Origin: Archivesica marissinica
Taxonomy: Eukaryota; Mollusca; Bivalvia; Venerida; Vesicomyidae
Direction: 5' to 3'
Length of the DNA stretch: 64,000 bases
Assembly (NCBI GenBank): GCA_014843695.1
Contig: CM026398.1
Location: 48,015,579 to 48,079,578 of the forward strand
Shown: in pieces, positions 10,140 to 30,127 of the stretch
How positions within the stretch are numbered: position 1 is the stretch's first letter
How the letters are laid out: every line of letters starts with the position of its first letter
Translations under genes and position numbers: made by a program
The notes under the pieces: model-generated
What the model was told of the DNA's origin: nothing
Database searches by the model: none
Seen by the model: the letters and a program-made list of their open reading frames with translations, nothing else

Positions 10140-13100
10140 TGGAAAAGTGACCCGCCTCACTCATATAGTTAATATACAGAGGGGTCATTATTCTATGGCA
10201 TGGAAAAGTGACCCGCCTCACTCATATAGTTAATATACAGGGGGGTCATTATTCTATGGCAAGGAAAAGTGACCCCCTTCACTCGTATAGTTAATATACA
10301 GGGGGATCATTATTCTATGGCATGGAAAAGTGACCCCCTTCACTCATATAGTTAATATACAGGGGGGTCATTATTCTATGGCATGGAAACGTGACCCCCC
10401 CTTCACTCATATAGTTAATATACAGGGGGGTCATTATTCTATGGCATGGAAAAGTGACCCCCTTCACTCATATAGTTAATATACAGAGGGGTCATTATTC
10501 TATGGCATGGAAAAGTGACCCACCATCACTCATACTGTGTAAACATAGGGGGGTCATTATTCTATGGCGTGGAAAAGTGACCCCCCCCCCCTTCACTCAT
10601 ATAGTTAATATACGGTACAGGGGGGTCATTATTCTATGGCATGGAAAAGTGACCCACCATCACTCGTACTGTGTAAACATAGGGGGGTCATTATTCTATG
10701 GCATGGAAAAGTGACCCCCTTCACTCATATAGTTAATATACAGGGGGGTCATTATTCTATGGCATGGAAAAGTGACCCCCCTTCACTCATATAGTTAATA
10801 TACAGGGGGGTCATTATTCTATGGCATGGAAAAGTGACCCCCCCCTTCACTCATATAGTTAATATACAGGGGGGTCATTATTCTATGGCATGGACAAGTG
10901 ACCCCCTTCACTCATAGTTAATATAGAGGGGTCATTATTCTATGGCATGGAAAAGTGACCCCCTTCACTCATATAGTTAATATACAGGGGGTCATTATTC
11001 TATGGCATGGACAAATGACCACTCTCACTCTTACTGTGTAAACATAGGGGGGTCATTATTCTATGGCATGGAAAAGTTTCTTGCACTGGGAGGCACACGT
11101 TATCTGTCCTTGCTCATACAGTAATAAAATATTATGTATTATGAATGATATAAAACATGTAACACAGGAAGTGTCACAGTTGATTGCAGTGCTCCAACAA
11201 TAAGGTTTTATTGCTTTATTATGGGGATTTTCACACTTTCACTACGGTACAGGGGGGTCATTATTCTATGGCATGGAAAAGTGACCCCCTTCACTCATAT
11301 AGTTAATATACAGAGGGGTCATTATTCTATGGCATGGAAAAGTGACCCGCCTCACTCATATAGTTAATATACAGGGGGGTCATTATTCTATGGCATGGAA
11401 AAGTGACCCCCCTTCACTCATATAGTTAATATACAGGGGGGTCATTATTCTATGGCATGGAAAAGTGACCCCCCTTCACTCATATAGTTAATATACAGGG
11501 GTCATTATTCTATGGCATGGAAAAGTGACCCCCCTTTACTCATGATAGTTAATATACAGGGGGTCATTATTCTATGGCATGGAAAAGTGACCCACCTCAC
11601 TCATATAGTTAATATACAGGGGGGTCATTATTATATGGCATGGAAAAGTGACCCCCTTCACTCATATAGTTAATATACAGGGGGGTCATTATTCTATGGC
11701 ATGGAAAAGTGACCCCCCTCACTCATATAGTTAATATACAGGGGGGTCATTATTCTATGGCATGGAAAAGTGACCCCCTTCACTCATATAGTTAATATAC
11801 AGAGGGGTCATTATTCTATGGCATGGAAAAGTGACCCCCATCACTCATACTGTGTAAACATAGGGGGGTCATTATTCTATGGCATGGAAAAGTGACCCCC
11901 CTTCACTCATATAGTTAATATACAGGGGGGGTCATTATTCTATGGCATGGAAAAGTGACCCACCATCACTCGTACTGTGTAAATACAGAGGGGGTCATTA
12001 TTCTATGGCATGGAAAAGTGACCCACCTCACTCATATAGTTAATATACAGGGGGGTCATTATTCTATGGCATGGAAAAGTGACCCCCCTTCACTCATATA
12101 GTTAATATACAGGGGGGTCATTATTCTATGGCATGGAAAAGTGCCCCCCCTTCACTCATATAGTTAATATACAGGGGGGTCATTATTCTATGGCATGGAC
12201 AAGTGACCCCCTTCACTCATATAGTTAATATACAGAGGGGTCATTATTCTATGGCATGGAAAAGTGACCCCCCTTCACTCATATAGTTAATATACAGGGG
12301 GTCATTATTCTATGGCATGGACAAATGACCACTCTCACTCTTACTGTGTAAACATAGGGGGGTCATTATTCTATGGCATGGAAAAGTTTCTTGCACTGGG
12401 AGGCACACGTTATCTGTCCTTGCTCATACAGTAATAAAATATTATGTATTATGAATGATATAAAACATGTAACACAGGAAGTGTCACAGTTGATTGCAGT
12501 GCTCCAACAATAAGGTTTTATTGCTTTATTATGGGGATTTTCACACTTTCACTACGGTACAGGGGGGTCATTATTCTATGGCATGGAAAAGTGACCCCCT
12601 TCACTCATATAGTTAATATACAGAGGGGTCATTATTCTATGGCATGGAAAAGTGACCCGCCTCACTCATATAGTTAATATACAGGGGGGTCATTATTCTA
12701 TGGCATGGAAAAGTGACCCCCCCCTTCACTCATATAGTTAATATACAGGGGGGTCATTATTCTATGGCATGGAAAAGTGACCCCCTTCACTCATATAGTT
12801 AATATACAGGGGGATCATTATTCTATGGCATGGAAAAGTGACCCCCTTCACTCATATAGTTAATATACAGGGGGGTCATTATTCTATGGCATGGAAAAGT
12901 GACCCCCCCCTTCACTCATATAGTTAATATACAGGGGGGTCATTATTCTATGGCATGGAAAAGTGACCCCCTTCACTCATATAGTTAATATACAGAGGGG
13001 TCATTATTCTATGGCATGGAAAAGTGACCCATCACTCATACTGTGTAAACATAGGGGGGTCATTATTCTATGGCGTGGAAAAGTGACCCCCCCCCCTTCA

Positions 13101-13960
13101 CTCATATAGTTAATATACGGTACAGGGGGGTCATTATTCTATGGCATGGAAAAGTGACCCCCTTCACTCATATAGTTAATATACAGAGGGGTCATTATTC
13201 TATGGCATGGAAAAGTGACCCACCATCACTCATACTGTGTAAACATAGGGGGGTCATTATTCTATGGCGTGGAAAAGTGACCCCCCCCCCCTTCACTCAT
13301 ATAGTTAATATACGGTACAGGGGGGTCATTATTCTATGGCATGGAAAAGTGACCCACCATCACTCGTACTGTGTAAACATAGGGGGGTCATTATTCTATG
13401 GCATGGAAAAGTGACCCCCTTCACTCATATAGTTAATATACAGGGGGGTCATTATTCTATGGCATGGAAAAGTGACCCACCTCACTCATATAGTTAATAT
13501 ACAGGGGGGTCATTATTCTATGGCATGGAAAAGTGACCCCCTTCACTCATATAGTTAATATACAGGGGGGTCATTATTCTATGGCATGGAAAAGTGACCC
13601 CCTTCACTCATATAGTTAATATACAGGGGGGTCATTATTCTATGGCATGGAAAAGTGACCCCCCTTCACTCATATAGTTAATATACAGGGGGGTCATTAT
13701 TCTATGGCATGGAAAAGTGACCCCCCCCCCTTCACTCATATAGTTAATATACAGGGGGGTCATTATTCTATGGCATGGACAAGTGACCCCCCTTCACTCA
13801 TATAGTTAATATACAGAGGGGTCATTATTCTATGGCATGGAAAAGTGACCCCCCTTCACTCATATAGTTAATATACAGGGGGTCATTATTCTATGGCATG
13901 GAAAAATGACCACTCTCACTCTTACTGTGTAAACATAGGGGGGTCATTATTCTATGGCAT
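10140..13960. repeat. ~60-bp minisatellite, right arm
   Basis: The unit reads CACTCATATAGTTAATATAC, AGGGGGGTCATTATTCTATG, GCATGGAAAAGTGACCC, the reverse complement of the left-arm unit with a variant middle. It includes units with ACTGTGTAAACATAG. Two extra copies of a ~175-bp unique block (11071-11246 and 12381-12556), otherwise found once near the outer end (13962-14130), interrupt it, which points to internal duplications of 1310 and about 1581 bp. C/G run lengths vary among units. Confidence 0.9.
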
Positions 13961-14544
13961 GGAAAAGTTTCTTGCACTGGGAGGTACACGTTATCTGTCC
14001 TTGCTCATACAGTAATAAAATATTATGTATTATGAATGATATAAAACATGTAACACAGGAAGTGTCACAGTTGATTGCAGTGCTCCAACAATAAGGTTTT
14101 ATTGCTTTATTATGGGGATTTTCACACTTGTGGAAAAATTAGTTAGCCACACCAGTCAGAATTATAATGGTTAACAGCATATTATATATTTTCTGGAAAG
14201 TTTAAGAGAACATGCATGAGTATGATAAGAATGGTTAGTACTGTGCTATTAAATGGTATTTATTTTGAGCTGCATGGTTTCAAATACCAATTATGTTGAG
14301 TGTATGTCTTGTTTCATACATAAATTCAATATAATTTTATTGATAATTGTTAATTTTATAGCTTTAAGCAATTATTAATAAAATATATTGATAACATTGT
14401 TTTTGTAGGCTTTGGGGATGGGGGGTCATTATTCTATAAGGGGGGTCATTATTCTATAATAGAATATGGAACCGCGGGTCACTTTTTCCTATAGAATAAT
14501 GACCCGCGGGTCATTATTTTGGCGGGTCAATATTCTATATGACA

Positions 14545-15202
14545 TCGGGCCTTCATTGCCTTATAGGAACTATGCCAATGTAAACAAAAAAATTATATAT
14601 TTAACAATTAGACTATGGTATTTAAAATGTTAAATTTACTGGATATTTTTATTGAAACACTTTGGTAATACAGTTTTATTTTATACTGTTTTGCAACAAA
14701 CACAATTACATGTACACGATAACAACCGTATTAGAAACTGTGAAATTAAATGACTTTGAATATGATAATACGATAATCGGCCATCTAATGCTTTTTGGTG
14801 AATGCCTTCTAGTCAGTCTCTTTTAAGGCAAGTGGAATAATATTAATAAGTAAAATGATCATTTCTGCATTTAATGCAATTGTCTAAACTGAGATTGCAT
14901 AACAAATGTTCCAAAAAATACACTTTCACTCGCTTGTGATTTCAACATGGCGTTGAAAAAAGTATCTATTATCGGCTGACCTTGAAAACAGAAGTGTTGA
15001 TTACAGTTAAGTTCCAAAATGCTAATTAACATTGGGCATAGTAATAATTGTTACTCGAAACGGAGGAATTTAACACCCAACAAATTATGATTAGGCCCTA
15101 CTCTTCAATATGAGGTAAGTTGTGACATGGAGAGAAATGTCACTTAATGTGAAGAGTGGCACACCATATTTTCTTGCTGCCGATTTTAGGGGCAAACACA
15201 TG
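14545..15202. other. AT-rich non-coding stretch
   Basis: I see no gene, RNA or repeat with support between the large inverted-repeat structure and the next TIR element. Confidence 0.4.
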
Positions 15203-15212
15203 TCTCTAACAG

Positions 15213-15779
15213 GGTATCCGGTGATTTCGGCCCTCGGTGTTTTCGGCCTAGTGATTTCGGCCACAGTGAATTCGGAGGGTGTGTAACATTTTGGTTGAAA
15301 TCAAGTATATCGTGTGTCGCCACAGTGTCTACTAAATTCCAGTCAAATAATTAATATCTACAAGACCAAGAATCCAAGCCTCGCCTTCTCTTAGTTTAAT
15401 TGTTATTTGATTTAACAAATAGGATGATGAGTGTGTGTTTGCATACGGTAATTCTGTGCATGCATACTACATGTCTACTGTTGAAATAGAATAAAACCGA
15501 ACGAGTCTGCATTACGTTACATCTATTTTTATTTTTACACAAATGTACACAATTATATAGGCCTACAATGATCTCAGTATTAATAAACAGCAATTTCAAG
15601 TCATAGAGTGAACACATAGATAATACAACAGATCTATAGCAATTTACAGTTAGTCCTTACCAAACAGTTAGTCCTCCCCACCATTCTCCCCCACCACTCG
15701 TAACCTCCTCCCCTCCCCCATGACCTTACTACAGAAAAATCACTGGGCCGAATTTACCGAGGGCCGAATTTACCTGTAT
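15213..15779. mobile_element. 567-bp TIR element with subterminal repeats
   Basis: The left end has three tandem units built on GTGATTTCGGCC (15213-15265). The right end carries their inverted counterparts, GGGCCGAATTTACC twice (15746-15772). Both sides are flanked by TCTCTAACAG (15203-15212 and 15780-15789), a perfect 10-bp direct repeat. The interior has no coding sequence. A 9-10-bp target duplication together with tandem-unit TIRs points to a MULE-type non-autonomous element. The exact terminal base is uncertain by about 1 bp. Confidence 0.7.
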
Positions 15780-15809
15780 TCTCTAACAGCATATGCACTT
15801 GGTAAATAG

Positions 15810-16071
15810 TTATGTTATATTTCGGGTTTTACGCCTGCATCAGCACCATTTCGGGCTATGTCGCCGGCGGGCAGTTTACCTAACACCTTTCCTGGGCAGG
15901 CTCCAGCGGTTAACCAGTACTTGGGTGCACCAACCTCCGTAAGAAATTGCCAACTTTTTCATATAAATGAGACACGGTCTGAGCGGGGCTCGAACCCGTG
16001 ACCATCAGTGATGATAGGTTACAGTGGTATACAAGTCAGCGACCTTAACCACTCGACCACGGAGGCGGACT
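15810..16071 (-). mobile_element. tRNA-derived SINE, family B, with 14-bp target duplication
   Basis: On the minus strand a tRNA-like head with a long variable arm (GCCTCCGTGGTCGAGTGG as A-box region and GGGTTCGAGCCCC as B-box region) is followed by a body and a tail ending AAATATAACATA. The direct repeat CACTTGGTAAATAG flanks it at 15796-15809 and 16072-16085, so the insertion is recent. Other copies lie at 28469-28716 and 34431-34674. The head overlaps the start of the 1572-bp duplication, so the SINE was present before that duplication occurred. Confidence 0.88.
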
Positions 16072-17612
16072 CACTTGGTAAATAGATGCCAGGTTGGATT
16101 TGAAAAAAAATGGATGAAACTGAATTAGCATAAATAGTAAATATCTTGGACAATAGTATTTTTGAATAAAAAATGTTAAAAAGCTGTAAGAGGAACACTA
16201 TATTTGAATTGACCTGTAAAATGCGCATTATGACGTTGTCGCATAACTATCACGTGATCCTCCTCAGCAGACGATGCAATTTCGCATTTTACAAAAACAA
16301 ACACATATTTCTTTATATTGACCTCTGTCTGATTTTTAGCCTACACATAAATGTGATTAATGAAAACATCAACATTTGCATACTTTCAAATAAAATGTGA
16401 AAACTGCTTTATGTGCAGTTTGCTCTTTGATAAGTAATATGTGAAATCCCATAAGTACCAAAGCAGCTGTTTTAAATAGAAATGACGTAATTCACGTTCT
16501 GGATATAAACAAAAATCACGTGAATAAACAAAGGCCGAAAATATGCGCCGGCCGATATCAGGGATGTCGACGATGAAACAGGAAGTAATTTACTGCCTGT
16601 TACAGAATGTATGACAAACATTTTTGCAATATTTACCCACTCTGGGTGTCCAATCTACCCGGATGGTAAAAGTCTTAACCCTTTTCATTCTGGATACATT
16701 TAAAGGCTTTTGCAAACAACATAGATCCAGATCAGCCGCAGCGTGACGCTGCGTGCTGATCAGGATCTATGTTGTTTGCTACATAGCCAAGTGTATTGGC
16801 AAGATCATCTGAATAGCAAACAGCATATAATCTGACCAGACGGCAATTTCCGTGGCGACTGATCTGGCTCTGTGTTCTTTACAAATACTGTTTGAACGGT
16901 ATCCCGAATGAAATGGGTTAATTACTGCTTCAATGGACACCTGCTGTAACATCCAATAACAGTTAGGATATATTATATATTATATAAGACTGATTCCTAT
17001 GGACTTCATTAACGATAGAGGCAGTTTTTTTTAGTTTAATAATATTTTATTTGCTCCATACATATATATAATCAACACATTCTACACAATTATTCATATA
17101 TACAAGGAAATACAGGCAAAAAGGGTTGGACAACAATTCTGACAACATTAGTTTAAAGTCCTCCCCCTGGCAGTAACAAAATATACAATTGGCAGTAATC
17201 TTGGGACAATTTGCACTAAGCTGGACATTAGGGCTAAATTTGATCTTCAATTAAAAGAGTATATTCTACTTTTCAGCTTTAGTTTACTGCCACCTGTTTT
17301 GTGGGATTACTGTCTCTCTAGCAACTAACTAACTGGTTTCACTGTCACTAGTTTCGCTTTCAGTCATCAGTGCTACAATTTGAAATCAAAGATCACCAGA
17401 TTTATCCAATGGCTGCACAACTACCTAATCAACTGGAAACACACATATACATGTATGTACCGTATGTAACATTACTATGTAACTGTTGTCTAATAACAGA
17501 AAGAATTCTGTACAAAAACAACACTAGACTTACTGCTGCCATCGCTGGAACCAATTGTCCGCGAGAATTGTAACTGCAACACCGGGTGTACGTTTGGTAC
17601 CCGGCTACATCC
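16041..17612. repeat. 1572-bp tandem duplication, unit 1
   Basis: This unit is repeated immediately downstream at 17613-19184 with no difference that I noticed. It starts inside the SINE B head (GACCTTAACCACTCGACC) and ends CCCGGCTACATCC. The junction shares only about 2 bp (CG), suggesting non-homologous joining. It carries a TTAA-flanked MITE and, near its end, the sequence that forms the proximal 5' flank of ANKRD16 in unit 2. Its short open frames are identical in the two units and look non-coding. Confidence 0.95.
16679..16917. mobile_element. piggyBac-type MITE, copy 1
   Basis: A 239-bp element is flanked by TTAA on both sides (16675-16678 and 16918-16921). It starts CCCTTTTCATTCTGGATAC and ends GTATCCCGAATGAAATGGG, imperfect inverted repeats with the CCC/GGG tips typical of piggyBac elements. 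Inside is a strong palindrome around AGCCGCAGCGTGACGCTGCG, flanked by inverted AACAACATAGATC sequences, and a second weaker inverted pair follows. There is no coding capacity. Confidence 0.8.
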
Positions 17613-19184
17613 GACCTTAACCACTCGACCACGGAGGCGGACTCACTTGGTAAATAGATGCCAGGTTGGATTTGAAAAAAAATGGATGAAACTGAATTAG
17701 CATAAATAGTAAATATCTTGGACAATAGTATTTTTGAATAAAAAATGTTAAAAAGCTGTAAGAGGAACACTATATTTGAATTGACCTGTAAAATGCGCAT
17801 TATGACGTTGTCGCATAACTATCACGTGATCCTCCTCAGCAGACGATGCAATTTCGCATTTTACAAAAACAAACACATATTTCTTTATATTGACCTCTGT
17901 CTGATTTTTAGCCTACACATAAATGTGATTAATGAAAACATCAACATTTGCATACTTTCAAATAAAATGTGAAAACTGCTTTATGTGCAGTTTGCTCTTT
18001 GATAAGTAATATGTGAAATCCCATAAGTACCAAAGCAGCTGTTTTAAATAGAAATGACGTAATTCACGTTCTGGATATAAACAAAAATCACGTGAATAAA
18101 CAAAGGCCGAAAATATGCGCCGGCCGATATCAGGGATGTCGACGATGAAACAGGAAGTAATTTACTGCCTGTTACAGAATGTATGACAAACATTTTTGCA
18201 ATATTTACCCACTCTGGGTGTCCAATCTACCCGGATGGTAAAAGTCTTAACCCTTTTCATTCTGGATACATTTAAAGGCTTTTGCAAACAACATAGATCC
18301 AGATCAGCCGCAGCGTGACGCTGCGTGCTGATCAGGATCTATGTTGTTTGCTACATAGCCAAGTGTATTGGCAAGATCATCTGAATAGCAAACAGCATAT
18401 AATCTGACCAGACGGCAATTTCCGTGGCGACTGATCTGGCTCTGTGTTCTTTACAAATACTGTTTGAACGGTATCCCGAATGAAATGGGTTAATTACTGC
18501 TTCAATGGACACCTGCTGTAACATCCAATAACAGTTAGGATATATTATATATTATATAAGACTGATTCCTATGGACTTCATTAACGATAGAGGCAGTTTT
18601 TTTTAGTTTAATAATATTTTATTTGCTCCATACATATATATAATCAACACATTCTACACAATTATTCATATATACAAGGAAATACAGGCAAAAAGGGTTG
18701 GACAACAATTCTGACAACATTAGTTTAAAGTCCTCCCCCTGGCAGTAACAAAATATACAATTGGCAGTAATCTTGGGACAATTTGCACTAAGCTGGACAT
18801 TAGGGCTAAATTTGATCTTCAATTAAAAGAGTATATTCTACTTTTCAGCTTTAGTTTACTGCCACCTGTTTTGTGGGATTACTGTCTCTCTAGCAACTAA
18901 CTAACTGGTTTCACTGTCACTAGTTTCGCTTTCAGTCATCAGTGCTACAATTTGAAATCAAAGATCACCAGATTTATCCAATGGCTGCACAACTACCTAA
19001 TCAACTGGAAACACACATATACATGTATGTACCGTATGTAACATTACTATGTAACTGTTGTCTAATAACAGAAAGAATTCTGTACAAAAACAACACTAGA
19101 CTTACTGCTGCCATCGCTGGAACCAATTGTCCGCGAGAATTGTAACTGCAACACCGGGTGTACGTTTGGTACCCGGCTACATCC
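17613..19184. repeat. 1572-bp tandem duplication, unit 2
   Basis: This is the second copy of 16041-17612. It opens with a 31-bp SINE B head remnant and a single copy of the SINE target repeat, and ends 26 bp before the ANKRD16 start codon. The proximal upstream sequence of the gene, including a CCAAT word (about 19121-19125), therefore exists twice, 1572 bp apart. Confidence 0.95.
18251..18489. mobile_element. piggyBac-type MITE, copy 2
   Basis: This is the same element as at 16679-16917, carried along by the 1572-bp tandem duplication and not an independent insertion. The flanking TTAA sites are at 18247-18250 and 18490-18493. Confidence 0.8.
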
Positions 19185-19210
19185 GTTTAGTGTGAAGCTG
19201 AGAACCAACA
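19060..19210 (+). promoter_or_regulatory. Probable ANKRD16 promoter-proximal region
   Basis: The 150 bp before the start codon contain a CCAAT word in GGAACCAATTGTCCGCG and a locally CG-richer patch (GTCCGCGAG, ACCGGG, CATCCG) in AT-rich surroundings. No TATA box at a plausible distance stands out. Most of it is duplicated at 17488-17612. The promoter role is inferred from position only. Confidence 0.35.
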
Positions 19211-29005
<9,795 letters not shown>

Positions 29006-29010
29006 GTCCT

Positions 29011-29385
29011 TCAGACCGTGTCCAGGTTATGCCACAACAGAATGGTCTACACTATTCAAATGAATCACTCTGATACCAGTCTAAATTAACCGACTGACAC
29101 AGTCACTGAAACCGGAAGTACTGCACATGTTCCAGGATTATGAAAACATCTGAGTCATTAGGTTATGCCACAACAGAATGGTCTACACTATACAGTCTGA
29201 ATTACTCTGATACCAGTCTAAAATAACCGACTGACACTGAAACAGGAAGTACTGCAAGCATTCCAGGAATATGAAAACACCTGAATCATTCAGACTGCTT
29301 CCATGTGAATATGGTGCAGAGTACTAGAACACCGTATAGATTGTATCAACTGTATTGAAACAGGATGTACTAGGAAGCCATAGAC
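29011..29385 (+). repeat. Decayed downstream copies of ANKRD16 exon 7
   Basis: The coding segment from about 28877 to the stop recurs at 29011-29152 and 29153-29290, with a partial fourth unit to about 29385. Shared words include GAAGTACTGCA, GTTCCAGGA, TATGAAAACA and CCTGAGTC. The copies carry indels and do not continue the ankyrin frame, and in the first unit the original stop is intact. They probably form the 3' UTR or the adjacent flank. No AATAAA signal was recognised before 29530. Confidence 0.85.
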
Positions 29386-29544
29386 CTTCAAGGTCGACTT
29401 CTAAGGGACATCAAGAGACGTCTAAGGTATAGACAGGATGATATGAGTACATGAGCTGAAGCAATCAAGCCAAATATTTCTGTGTTATTTAATACAATAT
29501 ATTTTTACTATGAGTTTTTGTTTTAATATTTTTACTTTATACAA

Positions 29545-29770
29545 ATTTATACAAATTTAATTTAGCTCGATTGTGTAACAAGGTCTTACAACTCGTATTA
29601 ATCACTCATTCCTGATGGAATCCATTTCCACTAGGGAGAGAGAAGATGCAGCATTGAATTTAAATGCCTTGCCTACGGTCACAATCGTAACGGCTCCAGT
29701 GGGGCTCGAGCTGCCGGCCTTTCGTATCTGAAGCGAACGTGCTAGCCTACCATTGCGATATCACGACTTC
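29545..29770 (-). mobile_element. SINE family C, near-complete
   Basis: On the minus strand: head GTCGTGATATCGCAATGG and a B-box-like GCTCGAGCCCC, full body with TTAAATTCAATGC, and tail ending TTTGTATAAA. A direct 9-bp doubling of ATACAAATTT near 29540 marks the tail end. Confidence 0.65.
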
Positions 29771-30127
29771 CACACTTATAGTTTTTAATGTTGGCAATCG
29801 TGCGTTTCACTGACGAGAGTTCCCTACTCTCTAACTGGAGTTATTCAGAATTAAGTCACAATATTTATTGTCATAATGTGTTTGCAATGGTTTCAGGGAA
29901 GGTCTATCGATCTGTATGTGGATAATATCCCCACCTATCGTATATTCCAGGCTCAATGCTACGCACTAGCTTCAGCATATATGTAGTTTGTTGCACAACT
30001 CGGTCAGTCACGGAGCCAAATGTTTTTATGTATGATTGAAGTCGAGGTGTATTCATGGATTTTAGGAAAAATCATATGGTAACCTTGCTAAAAAATATCT
30101 AGTAGTTGGTGTTGTGTTTGTGACTTC
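29771..30127. other. Non-coding stretch
   Basis: I see no supported gene or repeat between the SINE and the satellite. Confidence 0.4.

Larger units (their letters stand above)
3771..14544. mobile_element. 10.8-kb inverted-repeat structure with minisatellite arms
   Basis: The two ends are inverted copies. The left end reads TGTCATATAGAATATTGACC then AATAATGACCCGCGGGTCAT, and the right end reads the complement up to 14544. Inward, unique sequence is also inverted: the block with AACAGGAAGTGTCAC-like sequence and the block with TTTCTTGCACTG at 13950-14240 match 4430-4760 in reverse complement. The arms continue as a ~60-bp minisatellite in opposite orientations (4760-6770 and 10140-13960). A Tc1-like transposon and a MULE-like element are nested inside. 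No 9-bp target duplication is convincing: TGCAGGCCC on the left and TCGGGCCTT on the right are only similar. It is best read as a giant, possibly MULE-related, foldback element. A palindromic rearrangement of a satellite is the alternative. Confidence 0.6.

Noticed and set aside
15985..16068. Possible tRNA gene (also at 2040, 28472 and 34431)
   Set aside because: A and B boxes are present, but the stems are poor and each is fused to a SINE body or target duplication.
17429..17800. 123-codon minus-strand frame, and its relatives at 16019, 16173, 17047 and 18619
   Set aside because: Duplicate pairs arise only from the 1572-bp tandem duplication. There are no domains, and frames span a duplication junction or a SINE head.
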